DNA of 64,000 nucleotides from Aquibacillus halophilus (GCF_009649745.1 NZ_WJNG01000001.1:235958-299957), one strand, 5' to 3'. Counted from the first letter of the stretch, positions 42,657 through 52,384 are shown. Translations and numbers: made by a program. Notes: generated from the letters alone by a model not told the origin.

Positions 42657-43940
42657 TTAGGATTTTATTTTCAATAGATTTTCATATATATAATTAACTT
42701 GTTTCTCTAAAACCATATTTTGATTTTCTTTGGAATAAAAAATGTCCAGGACACGACTTCTTTCTTGCTGATAGAGTGATAGATCATTCATTGACTCTTC
42801 AATAGCTACAAGTAAATCTTGAAAATTCATTGGTCTGGGTCCAGGAGTCACATCAAAGTAATCATGATACATTTCATTTGAACTTTGTAAATATAATTTT
42901 AAATCATAGCAATAAAAGACTACTGGTCTATCTAATAATAAATAGTCCGTATAGCAACTAGAATAATCAGTTACTAACAAATCAGCGTATTTTAAGAGAA
43001 ATTGGGGATCATAGGATTCATTGCTTATATCAATAATATGTTTATAATTGGTTGGAACCTTACCATCACTATACATATGCCGCTTAATAACAAAAGTATA
43101 ATTATTTTTTTCACAGAACTGATTTAATGATTCAAAGTCCATGACCTCATTAATATTATTGTCCAATTTCCCTTTACTTCTATGGGTGGGCATGTAGAGA
43201 AGCACTGTTCCATTCTTATACCACTCTGGAATTTGTTCATCCTCTTCTGATTCTCTGAAAAATACATCATTACGTACTTGACCAAGCTCAAGGATGTGGT
43301 CTTTACTAGTTAAAAAAGTTTCTGGATAATAGGAAGACACTTTTTGACTTGTCGAAACAACATAACTTTCTTTACCTTGGTTAGTCCGAATTACTAACTT
43401 TCCAAAGGTCCGCTTCAACCAACTTTTTTCGCGCATCACTTTAAAAGAAAAGGTGTTCCTGTTAGCACCCCATACCTTTTTTAACCCTACACCATGCCAA
43501 GTATTGTAAGAGATAACTCCGCCTATGAATTTATTATTAAAATCATCATTAGCAGCATGAGAATGAATCGCTAATTTTGCTTTTAACTGAAAATAAATTC
43601 CTTTTCGTGAATTATGCAAATAACATTCATATCCCAAGTCACTTATTTCACTAACTAAACTATTTGACTTTGCAATCCATATACAGCGGATGTCAGGATT
43701 TTTCATCATCTCAAGAAAAATATATTTGGGATTACCTCTAAACCCAACTCCATTTTCAGCACCAAATATGACAATCCGTTTTGATTTAGGAAACAGTTTG
43801 GATAGTCCATGAATAGATATAAAAAGCATTCTCTTAAAGTATTTTGTTAACCCCTTGTATTTAATCGATAGCACGACCAACAAAATGATACTGAGTAAAA
43901 TTGTCTGAATTACATTTAATTGATAATCACTTATATACAT
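42657..43940 (-). CDS. TagF/TarL-type polyol-phosphate polymerase or transferase
   Basis: 427 aa, same fold but more divergent: IVIFGAENGVGFRGNPKYIF, LAIHSHAANDDFNNKFIGG, YNTWHGVGLKKVWG (WHG in place of WHAAG), ELGQVRNDVFF, TVLLYMPTHRSKGKLD, FVIKRHMYSDG and DLLVTDYSSCYTDYLLLDRP. One membrane helix at the N-terminus. It lies directly downstream of the CDP-ribitol genes, so it may transfer ribitol phosphate (TarL/TarK-like or capsule-type). Acceptor unproven. Reverse-strand operon with 43983 and 44698. Confidence 0.8.
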   Translation of the reverse strand: MYISDYQLNVIQTILLSIILLVVLSIKYKGLTKYFKRMLFISIHGLSKLFPKSKRIVIFGAENGVGFRGNPKYIFLEMMKNPDIRCIWIAKSNSLVSEISDLGYECYLHNSRKGIYFQLKAKLAIHSHAANDDFNNKFIGGVISYNTWHGVGLKKVWGANRNTFSFKVMREKSWLKRTFGKLVIRTNQGKESYVVSTSQKVSSYYPETFLTSKDHILELGQVRNDVFFRESEEDEQIPEWYKNGTVLLYMPTHRSKGKLDNNINEVMDFESLNQFCEKNNYTFVIKRHMYSDGKVPTNYKHIIDISNESYDPQFLLKYADLLVTDYSSCYTDYLLLDRPVVFYCYDLKLYLQSSNEMYHDYFDVTPGPRPMNFQDLLVAIEESMNDLSLYQQERSRVLDIFYSKENQNMVLEKQVNYIYENLLKIKS

Positions 43941-43982
43941 TAGCTATTAATGCCCCTTGAGTCATTTTCTAGAAACTGAATG

Positions 43983-44714
43983 CTACGACGTACTCGATAC
44001 TTTAAACATTTGTTTACGGACTGTAATATCTTGACCATCTAAACAAATGCCATTATCAGATAGTAAATTGTCAACAACCTCTCCTACATGCTCAGGTTGC
44101 ATGATGGTGCTTTGGTCCTCATCAGGCGCAAGCTTACGTCTTAACTCCGTTGCACAACGACCTGGTGAAATACAATAAACTAAAATACCATACTCTGCTA
44201 GTTCATCCGAAAGTGTTTTTGACATACTTATTAGTGCCGCTTTGGATGAGGAGTATGATAGCCATCCTGGACGAGGACTGCTTCCAGCCGTGGATGCTAC
44301 GTTAAGAATTTTACCGCCAGTCTTTTTCATAAATCTAACCACTTCTTTGGTAATATAAAAAATGGAGTGCACATTTACTTTGTAAGTTGTTTCCCAGTTC
44401 TCCACTGAAGTTTCTAATAAAGACTTTGGTTCTGCATAGCCTGCCACGTTTAGCAGATAATCAATGCTTCCGTATCGTTCACCAACTGTTTCAATAAGTT
44501 CTTTTACTGCTTGATAATCCGTTAAATCCATCGCATAATAAACAACATTTTTAGAAGGATTCATAAGTTCGGCTGTTTCTCGTAATCCTTGCTCAGTCCT
44601 TGAAATGATTATAAAGTTAGTAATATCATCTCTTTCACTTAGGGCTACAGCAATTGACCTTCCAATTCCTCTGCTTGCTCCAGTTACAATACAAGTCTTA
44701 GACATTGTAGACAT
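43983..44714 (-). CDS. SDR reductase paired with the cytidylyltransferase (ribulose-5-P reductase-like)
   Basis: Short-chain dehydrogenase: NAD(P) motif CIVTGASRGIGRSIAVAL (about residues 6-23), NVAG, catalytic Ser in NVASTAGSS and YSSSKAALI with Tyr/Lys. In Haemophilus Acs1/Bcs1 an SDR domain reduces ribulose 5-phosphate to ribitol 5-phosphate and is fused to an IspD-like domain that makes CDP-ribitol. Here the same two activities appear as separate, overlapping genes. This replaces the zinc-alcohol-dehydrogenase TarJ. ATG 44714 (GGGGGGG seven nt upstream) is preferred to ATG 44720. Confidence 0.82.
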   Translation of the reverse strand: MSTMSKTCIVTGASRGIGRSIAVALSERDDITNFIIISRTEQGLRETAELMNPSKNVVYYAMDLTDYQAVKELIETVGERYGSIDYLLNVAGYAEPKSLLETSVENWETTYKVNVHSIFYITKEVVRFMKKTGGKILNVASTAGSSPRPGWLSYSSSKAALISMSKTLSDELAEYGILVYCISPGRCATELRRKLAPDEDQSTIMQPEHVGEVVDNLLSDNGICLDGQDITVRKQMFKVSSTS

Positions 44715-45402
44715 TGCCATCCCCCCCCAATATGTACTCTGTGTATATAATTTCCGCTAATTTTCGATCAATGGGATTGGTAATTTTAAAATTATATTCA
44801 CTACCTTTTAACACTTTTACTTTTGATTTATGAAAATCAAAGTATAAGCTAGCATCTTCAGTAAAGGATAACCCATTTAATTCTGCATGCTGATGAGCTA
44901 TTAGCAATTTTGCAGTGGGAAATTTTTGTGGCAGTTGTACATTTATCAAGTAATTACGTTCTAAATTCTCCTCAATATAATCATTACCACCTAATACTGT
45001 AAATGGTATATCTAAGCCAAAAATAGCAGCTTCATCTGGATTTTGAATTAACTCAACAAATTCTTCTCTAGTCACAAAGGGCCTCACCGCTTCATGAATA
45101 ACCGTTTGTTCATTTGAAGCTTCTAATAAACCCTTATAGGCTGATTCTTGTCTAGTTGCTCCACCTTCTATACAATGAATCGTTGTACTAAATCCAAAAT
45201 TACTTATTATTTCTTCAGTTTTTTCAATAAACTCTTTTGGTGATGGGATAATTATTTCTTTAATCTCTTTAATTGTATCAATACGCTCAAGAACATGGAC
45301 TAAAATTGGTTTTCCTCCAACTAATAAGAACTGCTTAGGTGTTGCTAACTTCATTCGAGCTCCAATACCACCAGATAACAAAATACAACTAACATTACTC
45401 AT
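44698..45402 (-). CDS. tarI: TarI-like ribitol-5-phosphate cytidylyltransferase (IspD family)
   Basis: About 234 aa, nucleotidyltransferase of the IspD/TarI family, which makes CDP-ribitol from CTP. Motifs: ILLSGGIGARMKLATPKQFL (about residues 7-26), VHEAVRPFVTREEF-like VIHEAVRPFVTREEF, EGGATRQESAYKGLLEA, QLPQKFPTAKLL and TEDASLYFDF. ATG 45402 has AAGAGGTG five nt upstream; a longer frame to 45435 lacks a ribosome site. It overlaps the SDR gene by 17 bases. An IspD role in isoprenoid synthesis is less likely because of the partner gene and teichoic acid context. Confidence 0.85.
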   Translation of the reverse strand: MSNVSCILLSGGIGARMKLATPKQFLLVGGKPILVHVLERIDTIKEIKEIIIPSPKEFIEKTEEIISNFGFSTTIHCIEGGATRQESAYKGLLEASNEQTVIHEAVRPFVTREEFVELIQNPDEAAIFGLDIPFTVLGGNDYIEENLERNYLINVQLPQKFPTAKLLIAHQHAELNGLSFTEDASLYFDFHKSKVKVLKGSEYNFKITNPIDRKLAEIIYTEYILGGDGNVYNV

Positions 45403-45702
45403 TAAATCACCTCTTCTATTCTTTCTGCTCATCATGCCTAGCGTCGGTAGTCGGTTCTTTAAATCATCGATACATACTCATCATACATTCTTTATAAAGA
45501 ACTGTAAACTTATTATTTACTTAATAAAGAACAATAATTGATATAATAATTGCTGTTTTTTTAGTTAATTAGCTTGTTTGTACCTTGTAAATTAAACATA
45601 TTAAAGGTAAGCTTATTGTAAATATAGTGTAAATTTTCTGTTAATTAACTTCAGAAGAAAATTTATCTTCATCTTATATTGAAGAATGAAGGGGGATTAA
45701 CA
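45403..45702. promoter_or_regulatory. Divergent promoter region of tarI and tagD with palindrome
   Basis: It holds the 16-mer ATTCTTTATAAAGAAC at 45487-45502, identical to the one before tagA, and a half-like copy AATAAAGAAC at 45523-45532. A TATAAT at 45542-45547 could be the -10 for tagD, with a weak TTTACT further upstream. GAAGGGGG at 45688-45695 is the tagD ribosome site. Confidence 0.5.
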
Positions 45703-46101
45703 TTGGTTAACATAATTACCTACGGAACCTTTGATTTAATTCATAACGGTCACATTAACCTTCTTCGCCGTGCCAAAGAATATGGTGACCATTTAACCGT
45801 TGCTTTATCATCTGATACATTTAATAAAATTAAAGATAAAGATTCCTACTATAAGTATGAAATACGAAAGATGATTTTAGAGTCAATCCGATATGTGGAT
45901 AATGTTATACAAGAAGATAATTGGGAGCAGAAAATACAGGATATTATTGATCACAATATTGATATATTCATTATGGGAGATGATTGGGAAGGTAAGTTCG
46001 ACTATTTAAACGAGTACTGTAAAGTTATATACTTGCCTAGGACAGTTGGTATCTCTTCAACACAAATAAAAAGTGATTTTTCAAAGGCCAACGATGGGTA
46101 G
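45703..46101 (+). CDS. tagD: Glycerol-3-phosphate cytidylyltransferase TagD
   Basis: Makes CDP-glycerol from CTP and glycerol 3-phosphate for teichoic acid. TTG 45703 is the start (GAAGGGGG seven nt upstream), giving VNIITYGTFDLIHNGHINLL at the N-terminus, which matches TagD. 132 aa. The HxGH motif is HNGH, and GDDWEGKFD and GISSTQIK, the RTEGISTTxI-type signature, are seen. It overlaps the following transferase gene by eight bases. Confidence 0.95.
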   Translation: MVNIITYGTFDLIHNGHINLLRRAKEYGDHLTVALSSDTFNKIKDKDSYYKYEIRKMILESIRYVDNVIQEDNWEQKIQDIIDHNIDIFIMGDDWEGKFDYLNEYCKVIYLPRTVGISSTQIKSDFSKANDG

Positions 46102-47278
46102 AGAGATACTAATTTCCATTTACCTTTCTTTTTTTCATGTATTTTTTTCTATATGTAATTTTTTACCCCAACAAAATAAAACAACCTTTGTCGCTTCTTT
46201 TGGTGATAATGTTTTTTATACAGCACGAGCACTAGCTTCAACGGACACTTCAGAAATAGTAATCCTCAAAACTACCAATTGTAAAATTGATTTTCAGGCT
46301 ATCACCGAGGCTAAAGTAATAACCTTTAAAGCTATGAATCCATTTAACTTTTTAAAATCTATTTACCATCTCGCGACAGCCGAGACAGTTATGGTCGATA
46401 ACTACTTCGGTTTTTTATCCGCTGTTAGCTTTAGAAGTAATGTAACTTGTGTTCAACTTTGGCATGCTGCAGGAGCCATCAAAAAGTTCGGTTTGCTTGA
46501 TCCTTCTGTTAAATACAGAAGTAAAAGAGCGCTTAAACGTTTCCTTGAAGTTTACAGCCGCTTTCATTATGTTGTTGTTGGTTCAGAAAAAATGGCTAGT
46601 ATTTTCAAAAAAAGTTTCGGTTTAACAAATGAAAATATATTACGGACTGGAATCCCCAGAACTGATATGTTTTTTGATCAGCAATATAAAATCGAAACCA
46701 AAAATTGTTTAAGAAAACATATACCTATAACTGCAGATAAGAAAGTAATTATGTTTGCTCCTACATTTAGAGATGAACAACTGAGCATGACCAGTCTTCC
46801 TTTGAACGTTGAAAAAATGTATAAGGAATTGAGTAATGATTATGTGCTATTATTAAGACTACATCCTGCAGTAAAGTACACTTTTAAGAATGAGTTCCCT
46901 GATTTTCTCATCGATGTGTCTAGCTATCCAAATATAAATGATTTACTACTAATCACTGATTATTTGATAACCGATTACTCGTCTATCCCGTTTGAGTTTT
47001 CTCTTTTACAAAAACCCATGATTTTCTTAGCATATGATTTTGAGGAATACACAAAGACTAGAGGTTTCTGGGAAGATTATAAATTAGATATTCCGGGTCC
47101 TTTAGTTAAAAATACAACCGAGGTCATTAATACCATCCAATTGGATAAGTTCAATATGAAAAAAATAAAAGACTATGCCGCAAAATGGAACCAGTATTCG
47201 AAAGGCCTCTCTAGCGAAAATCTAGTAAATACCTTATACAGAAAACAAAGTCAACATAGCATTGATAAAGTGAAATAG
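46094..47278 (+). CDS. TagB/TagF-family glycerophosphotransferase
   Basis: 394 aa. Third member of the family in this locus: an N-terminal hydrophobic segment (LISIYLSFFHVFFSICNFL), TCVQLWHAAGAIKKFGLLD, RTGIPRTDMFF, KKVIMFAPTFRDEQL, LLLRLHPAVKYTF and DYLITDYSSIPFEFSLLQKP. Motifs and length suit a TagB-type primase. It is translationally coupled to tagD (eight-base overlap, AAAGG at 46084-46087), so its donor is almost certainly CDP-glycerol. ATG 46094 preferred over 46073. Confidence 0.88.
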   Translation: MGREILISIYLSFFHVFFSICNFLPQQNKTTFVASFGDNVFYTARALASTDTSEIVILKTTNCKIDFQAITEAKVITFKAMNPFNFLKSIYHLATAETVMVDNYFGFLSAVSFRSNVTCVQLWHAAGAIKKFGLLDPSVKYRSKRALKRFLEVYSRFHYVVVGSEKMASIFKKSFGLTNENILRTGIPRTDMFFDQQYKIETKNCLRKHIPITADKKVIMFAPTFRDEQLSMTSLPLNVEKMYKELSNDYVLLLRLHPAVKYTFKNEFPDFLIDVSSYPNINDLLLITDYLITDYSSIPFEFSLLQKPMIFLAYDFEEYTKTRGFWEDYKLDIPGPLVKNTTEVINTIQLDKFNMKKIKDYAAKWNQYSKGLSSENLVNTLYRKQSQHSIDKVK

Positions 47279-47372
47279 TATCCATACTTACATGGTTTAA
47301 ATTTAAAACGAATCCAGAGTACAAATAACCTACTACTTTTCTATAGATTTGAATTTATTATTGATCAATGAA

Positions 47373-47397
47373 AAAACCTCACAAATTGTGAGGTTTT
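47373..47397. terminator. Bidirectional terminator
   Basis: Stem AAAACCTCAC / GTGAGGTTTT with a 5-nt loop between the convergent transferase and UDP-glucose dehydrogenase genes. Confidence 0.85.
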
Positions 47398-47484
47398 AAA
47401 GTAAAATAAACTCTTGATAGGTATAAGTTCATAGTGAAACTTCATCTTTCTTTTATCAACTGTTTATAATCTTGCAAATTAAAA

Positions 47485-48651
47485 TTAATCTCTATTATAC
47501 AGGTCTCTCGTATAAACTTTTTCTCTCACATCCATTAAATCGGAATCTAGTCTATTCGATACAATCACATCTGAGATCTTCTTGAATTCCTCTAAATCCC
47601 TGATTACTTTAGAATTGTAAAACGATTCATCTTCGAGTACAGGTTCGTATATGACCACCTCTACACCTTTAGCTTTAATTCGTTTCATAATTCCTTGAAT
47701 TGCAGATGCTCTAAAATTATCAGAATTGGTTTTCATTGTAAGGCGATATATTCCAACAATCGAAGGATTTTTCTCTACAATTTTTGATGCAAGAAAATCT
47801 TTTCTTGTAGTATTGGCATCCACAATTGCCCCAATTAAATTATTAGGAACATCCTCGTAGTTTGCTTTTAATTGTTTTGTGTCCTTTGGCAAGCAATAGC
47901 CACCATATCCAAATGATGGGTTGTTGTAATGATCTCCTATTCTTGGGTCTAAGCCAACCCCCTCAATAATTTGCTTCGCATTTAATCCTTTCATCTCTGC
48001 ATACGTATCAAGTTCATTAAAATAAGCAACTCTAAGCGCCAAGTATGTGTTTGAAAAAAGTTTTACTGCTTCGGCCTCTGTTGAATCAGTAAATAGGACA
48101 GGTATATCCGTTTTAATTGCTCCCTGCACCAATAAATCCGCAAACCTTTCTGCTCGTTCGGAACGCTCGCCAACAACTATTCTTGATGGGTATAGGTTGT
48201 CATGTAAGGCTTGTCCTTCTCTTAAGAATTCTGGGGAGAAGATAATGTTATCCGTTTGGAGCTTTTCTTTAATGTCTCTAGTATATCCTACTGGAACCGT
48301 TGACTTTATTACCATTACTGCATCTGGATTAATTGTCAGGACATCGTCTATAACACTTTCAACCGTTTTTGTGTTGAAAAAGTTTTTTTCCGGGTCATAA
48401 TCGGTTGGTGTTGCAATAATAACAAATTCAGCGTCCTTATAAGCTTTTTCTTTATCTGTTGTCGCAACAAGGTTTAACTCTTTTGTAGTTAAAAACTCCT
48501 CGATTTCTTTATCTACAATCGGGGATTCTTTTTTATTAATCATGTCTACCTTTTCTTCAATAATATCAACTGCAACAACTTCATTATGTTGTGAAAGTAA
48601 TACTGCATTTGATAAACCTACATATCCTGTACCTGCTATTGCTATTTTCAT
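47485..48651 (-). CDS. UDP-glucose 6-dehydrogenase family protein
   Basis: NAD-dependent nucleotide-sugar dehydrogenase, 388 aa, making UDP-glucuronate or a related uronate. NAD motif [17 protein letters not shown] (residues 4-20), [44 protein letters not shown] and the catalytic Cys in [17 protein letters not shown]. The order and length match the short Ugd type of enteric and streptococcal bacteria rather than TuaD. Monocistronic, with an independent start 650 bp from rfbB. In this context it supplies an acidic sugar for a surface polysaccharide (inferred). Confidence 0.9.
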   Translation of the reverse strand: MKIAIAGTGYVGLSNAVLLSQHNEVVAVDIIEEKVDMINKKESPIVDKEIEEFLTTKELNLVATTDKEKAYKDAEFVIIATPTDYDPEKNFFNTKTVESVIDDVLTINPDAVMVIKSTVPVGYTRDIKEKLQTDNIIFSPEFLREGQALHDNLYPSRIVVGERSERAERFADLLVQGAIKTDIPVLFTDSTEAEAVKLFSNTYLALRVAYFNELDTYAEMKGLNAKQIIEGVGLDPRIGDHYNNPSFGYGGYCLPKDTKQLKANYEDVPNNLIGAIVDANTTRKDFLASKIVEKNPSIVGIYRLTMKTNSDNFRASAIQGIMKRIKAKGVEVVIYEPVLEDESFYNSKVIRDLEEFKKISDVIVSNRLDSDLMDVREKVYTRDLYNRD

Positions 48652-49036
48652 TATTTAAGACATCTCCATTATAAACATAGTTTGTTATTTATTTTATCAT
48701 ACCATTAAAGAATTAAAAACATTTGTTGAATACGGGACTGTGATTGAAAATCATGGCTTAATCTACTATTTAACAGAGGAAAATAATCAAAAACCAGTTA
48801 TTACGAAGGAAAAATATTTAACCTTTACTGCTCTGTGTTAATTGTCTAGAACATCATTTGTACCGATCTCTACAGATTTTGTGTAATACCAATCCCGCTT
48901 AAGAAGATTGTACAATTGATAAGTCCAAAAACAGACTATAATTTTATTTGTAACCTTTTTTCTAGACACAAATGACCATAATAAAAACCCCACTAATATG
49001 AGGTTTTATTATGGTCTACCATAATAGCAAAAGATA
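48652..49036. other. Intergenic region with a coding remnant and a terminator
   Basis: The + frame 48701-48841 reads TIKELKTFVEYGTVIENHGL then IYYLTEENNQKPVITKEKYL and stops at TAA 48839-48841. It has no start codon and looks like the C-terminal end of a lost gene; family unknown. The rfb terminator is at its right end. Confidence 0.4.
48974..49016 (-). terminator. rfb operon terminator
   Basis: Perfect 13-bp AT-rich stem GACCATAATAAAA / TTTTATTATGGTC with inner CC/GG pairing, beyond the rfbB stop. Confidence 0.65.
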
Positions 49037-50059
49037 CTATTTTATAGAGTACTGGCTAGCAAAGTAATTTTTATATTCACCGCTAATTATTTGCTCCCAC
49101 CACTCTTTATTATCTAGATACCACTGAATAGTATTTGCTATACCAGAATCAAAGTCATAGATTGGAGTCCAACCTAGTTTCTCTAATTTGGTTGGATCAA
49201 TGGCATAGCGTTTATCATGGCCTAATCGATCTTCTACAAATTCAATTAACTCTTCTGATTTTTCTAGCGTATTAATAATCGTTTTAACTACTTCTAAGTT
49301 CGTTTTTTCGTTATGGCCACCGACATTATAAACTTCTCCACTCTTTGCATTATGAAGTACTAAGTCAATTGCCGAACAATGATCTTGCACATGTAACCAA
49401 TCTCGGATATTTTTCCCATCACCGTAAACAGGTACTCTTTCATCGTTTAACACCCTAGAAATTGTTAATGGAATTAACTTCTCAGGAAAGTGATATGGTC
49501 CATAATTGTTAGAGCACCTAGTAATATTAACTGGTAAACCATATGTTTCGTGATAAGCACGAACTAATAAGTCAGAAGATGCTTTACTTGCACTATATGG
49601 ACTATTAGGTTGTAATGGCGTGTCTTCAGTAAAGAAAGTCTTAGGATCAAAATCCAATTCACCGTATACTTCATCTGTAGAGACATGAACGAACTTCTTA
49701 ACATTAATCTCTTTAGCAGCATCCAGCAATACCTGGGTTCCTAAAACATTGGTTCGAATAAAAATTTCAGGATTTGTAATAGATCGATCAACATGGCTTT
49801 CTGCTGCAAAGTGGACAACATAATCAAACTTTTCTTTTTTAAACAATGACATAATCGTCTTTCGATCAGCTATATCTGCTTTAACAAAATAATAATTATC
49901 TTTAGATTGAATTCTCTTGTGTTTAATTAAATCCCCTGCATAAGTTAGCTCATCCAAATTATATATATCATAATCGGGATACTTATCGATCATATATTGG
50001 ACAAAATTACCCCCAATAAATCCTGCTCCACCTGTTACCAATACTTTCTTTTTTGACAT
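49037..50059 (-). CDS. rfbB: dTDP-glucose 4,6-dehydratase RfbB
   Basis: Second step of dTDP-L-rhamnose synthesis. 340 aa extended SDR: LVTGGAGFIGGNFVQYMI (residues 6-23), FAAESHVDRSI, STDEVYGELD, YSASKASSDLLVRAYHETYG with the Tyr/Lys pair, RCSNNYGPYHFPEKLIPL and DWLHVQDHCSAI. Last gene of the leftward rfbA-rfbC-rfbD-rfbB operon, one base from rfbD. Confidence 0.96.
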   Translation of the reverse strand: MSKKKVLVTGGAGFIGGNFVQYMIDKYPDYDIYNLDELTYAGDLIKHKRIQSKDNYYFVKADIADRKTIMSLFKKEKFDYVVHFAAESHVDRSITNPEIFIRTNVLGTQVLLDAAKEINVKKFVHVSTDEVYGELDFDPKTFFTEDTPLQPNSPYSASKASSDLLVRAYHETYGLPVNITRCSNNYGPYHFPEKLIPLTISRVLNDERVPVYGDGKNIRDWLHVQDHCSAIDLVLHNAKSGEVYNVGGHNEKTNLEVVKTIINTLEKSEELIEFVEDRLGHDKRYAIDPTKLEKLGWTPIYDFDSGIANTIQWYLDNKEWWEQIISGEYKNYFASQYSIK

Positions 50060-50060
50060 T

Positions 50061-50915
50061 CTAGTTCACCTCTTCATTTAACTGCTTTAAATAATGTTGT
50101 AGAGCATCTTCCCAACTTCGCAAGCGACTAAAGCCATTATCTTCAAGCTTATCCTTGCTCATACGTGAGTTTTTTGGTCGCACAGCTCTCGTAGGATATT
50201 CCTCAGTTGTAATAGGATGTACCGTTACCATCTTATTACTCTGCTTAAAAATTTCTTTTGCAAAATCAGCCCACGTACAGTAACCCTCGTTTGACACATG
50301 ATAAACACCATATTTTTGTGTTTGAATCATATCGATCAATAGTTTTGCTAAATCAAATGTATAGGTTGGGGAGCCATATTGGTCACCCACGACATTCAAT
50401 TCATCACGGGTTTCGGCCAACCGTAACATTGTCTTAACGAAATTATTACCGTTGATTCCAAATACCCAAGAAATTCTCACAATGAACCAGTTATCTAATG
50501 TTTCCTGTACGACTTTTTCACCTTCAAATTTTGTAAGTCCATAATAACCAATTGGATCTGTCTGATCTATTTCACTATAGGGAACAATGCCTTTACCCTC
50601 AAATACATAGTCTGTACTTATATAAATGAATTTAGCACCAATTGCTTTAGCTGCGTTGACCAAATGCTTTGTACCATTAACATTTACATCCCAACACGTA
50701 TCTTTATCATCTTCAGCCTTATCCACTGCTGTAAATGCCGCACAGTGAATAATAGCATCTGGATATAGTGTTTCTACATATTGGTTTACTTCTTTTTCAT
50801 TCGTTATATCTAAATTATTCCGGCCAGTACCATGCATGTCGAGGCCATGTTTTAAACCTTCCTCAACAACGTCATATCCAAGCTGGCCTGTATAACCAGT
50901 CACTAAAATTTTCAT
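50061..50915 (-). CDS. rfbD: dTDP-4-dehydrorhamnose reductase RfbD
   Basis: Final reduction to dTDP-L-rhamnose, NAD(P)H-dependent. About 284 aa: ILVTGYTGQLGYDVVEEGLK, IIHCAAFTAVDKAEDD, YISTDYVFEGKG, YGLTKFEGEKVV (Tyr/Lys) and RISWVFG. ATG 50915 is chosen because GGGGAG lies seven nt upstream; the ATG at 50930 lies in that site and within the end of rfbC. Starts four bases past the rfbC stop. Confidence 0.95.
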   Translation of the reverse strand: MKILVTGYTGQLGYDVVEEGLKHGLDMHGTGRNNLDITNEKEVNQYVETLYPDAIIHCAAFTAVDKAEDDKDTCWDVNVNGTKHLVNAAKAIGAKFIYISTDYVFEGKGIVPYSEIDQTDPIGYYGLTKFEGEKVVQETLDNWFIVRISWVFGINGNNFVKTMLRLAETRDELNVVGDQYGSPTYTFDLAKLLIDMIQTQKYGVYHVSNEGYCTWADFAKEIFKQSNKMVTVHPITTEEYPTRAVRPKNSRMSKDKLEDNGFSRLRSWEDALQHYLKQLNEEVN

Positions 50916-50919
50916 CCAA

Positions 50920-51480
50920 TTACTCCCCATATAAAAAATTCTTTTCAGCGTCTTTTAAAAGTGGAGCCTTTTCGTCTTTCTCCGATAGAACTGGCTTAAT
51001 ATCCAAGGGCCAATTAATACCGATTTCTGGATCATTCCAAATAATACCCCGATCACATTCTGGTTCATAAAATTGGTCCACTTTATATTGAACTTCGGTG
51101 TCTTCCCGTAATGTTATAAACCCATGCGCAAATCCTTGTGGAACAAGTAATTGTTTTTTGTTCTCGGCTGTCAATTCGATGCCAAACCACTCACCATATG
51201 TAGGACTATTTTGTCTTATATCAACTGCAACATCATAAAGTGCCCCACGTGTACAACGAACAAGTTTTGTTTGTGCTTTTGGATTCAATTGATAATGAAG
51301 TCCACGTAATGTACCTTTTATCGCAGAGAATGATTGATTATCCTGTACAAATGCAACATCTATGCCTTCTTCTTTAAAATTCAATTCACTGTAAGTTTCC
51401 ATGAACCAACCACGATGGTCCCCAAAAACCTTTGGTTCAATTACTTTAACTCCAGGAAGTCGTGTGTCTTTAATATTCAT
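50920..51480 (-). CDS. rfbC: dTDP-4-dehydrorhamnose 3,5-epimerase RfbC
   Basis: Third step of dTDP-L-rhamnose synthesis, cupin fold, 186 aa. Catalytic and binding segments: FVQDNQSFSAIKGTLRGLHY (with His of GLHYQ), KLVRCTRGALYDVAVDIR, LVPQGFAHGFITL and YKVDQFYEPECDRGIIWND. Confidence 0.95.
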   Translation of the reverse strand: MNIKDTRLPGVKVIEPKVFGDHRGWFMETYSELNFKEEGIDVAFVQDNQSFSAIKGTLRGLHYQLNPKAQTKLVRCTRGALYDVAVDIRQNSPTYGEWFGIELTAENKKQLLVPQGFAHGFITLREDTEVQYKVDQFYEPECDRGIIWNDPEIGINWPLDIKPVLSEKDEKAPLLKDAEKNFLYGE

Positions 51481-51496
51481 CCAATTACCCCTTACC

Positions 51497-52384
51497 CTAG
51501 TATTTTATAGCTCCATTAGCTACTTTTAATAGGTATTGTCCGTATCCAGTTTTAGAGAATAACTCTGCTGACTCCATTAATTTTTCTTTATCTATCCAGC
51601 CATTGATATAAGCAATCTCTTCCAATGCCGAAATTTTAATGCCTTGATGATCCTCAACCGTTTTCACAAAGTTAGTTGCAGATACCAAACTTTCATGTGT
51701 TCCTGTATCTAACCACGTATATCCACGGCCTAATAATTCTACTTCCAATTCGCCACTCTTAAGATAAGCTTCATTAATTGAAGTAATCTCCAGCTCTCCT
51801 CGATCCGAAGGCTTAACATTTTTCGCAATATCAACAACACGATTATCATAAAAATATAACCCCGTAACTGCATAATTGGATTTTGGATTCTTTGGTTTTT
51901 CTTCTACACTTAATACTTTACCACTATTATCAAATTCAACCACACCAAATCTCTCAGGGTCTGTTACATGGTATCCGAACACTGTCGCACCTTTTTCCTT
52001 TTCTGCAGCACGCTTTAGGATTTTTGTTAACCCACTACCATAATAAATATTATCCCCTAAGACCATCGCAACTGAATCACTTCCAATAAACTCTTCTCCG
52101 ATGATAAATGCTTGCGCTAATCCATCAGGACTAGGTTGAATCTTATATTCCAAATTGATTCCGTACTGAGAACCATCTCCTAAAAGTGCGCTAAAACGAG
52201 GGGTATCCTCTGGTGTAGAAATAATTAAGATATCTTTTATTCCGGCCAACATTAATGTGGATAACGGATAGTATATCATTGGCTTATCGTAGATTGGCAA
52301 CAATTGTTTGCTCGTTACCATTGTTAATGGATATAAACGTGTTCCGCTTCCTCCAGCTAAAATAATTCCTTTAATTTGAACCAA
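51497..52384 (-). CDS. rfbA: Glucose-1-phosphate thymidylyltransferase RfbA
   Basis: First step: dTTP + glucose 1-phosphate to dTDP-glucose. 295 aa: [16 protein letters not shown] (residues 5-20), [52 protein letters not shown] and [12 protein letters not shown]. First gene of the rfbACDB operon; the promoter lies in the divergent region before the glycosyltransferase at 52829. Confidence 0.96.
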   Translation of the reverse strand: MVQIKGIILAGGSGTRLYPLTMVTSKQLLPIYDKPMIYYPLSTLMLAGIKDILIISTPEDTPRFSALLGDGSQYGINLEYKIQPSPDGLAQAFIIGEEFIGSDSVAMVLGDNIYYGSGLTKILKRAAEKEKGATVFGYHVTDPERFGVVEFDNSGKVLSVEEKPKNPKSNYAVTGLYFYDNRVVDIAKNVKPSDRGELEITSINEAYLKSGELEVELLGRGYTWLDTGTHESLVSATNFVKTVEDHQGIKISALEEIAYINGWIDKEKLMESAELFSKTGYGQYLLKVANGAIKY

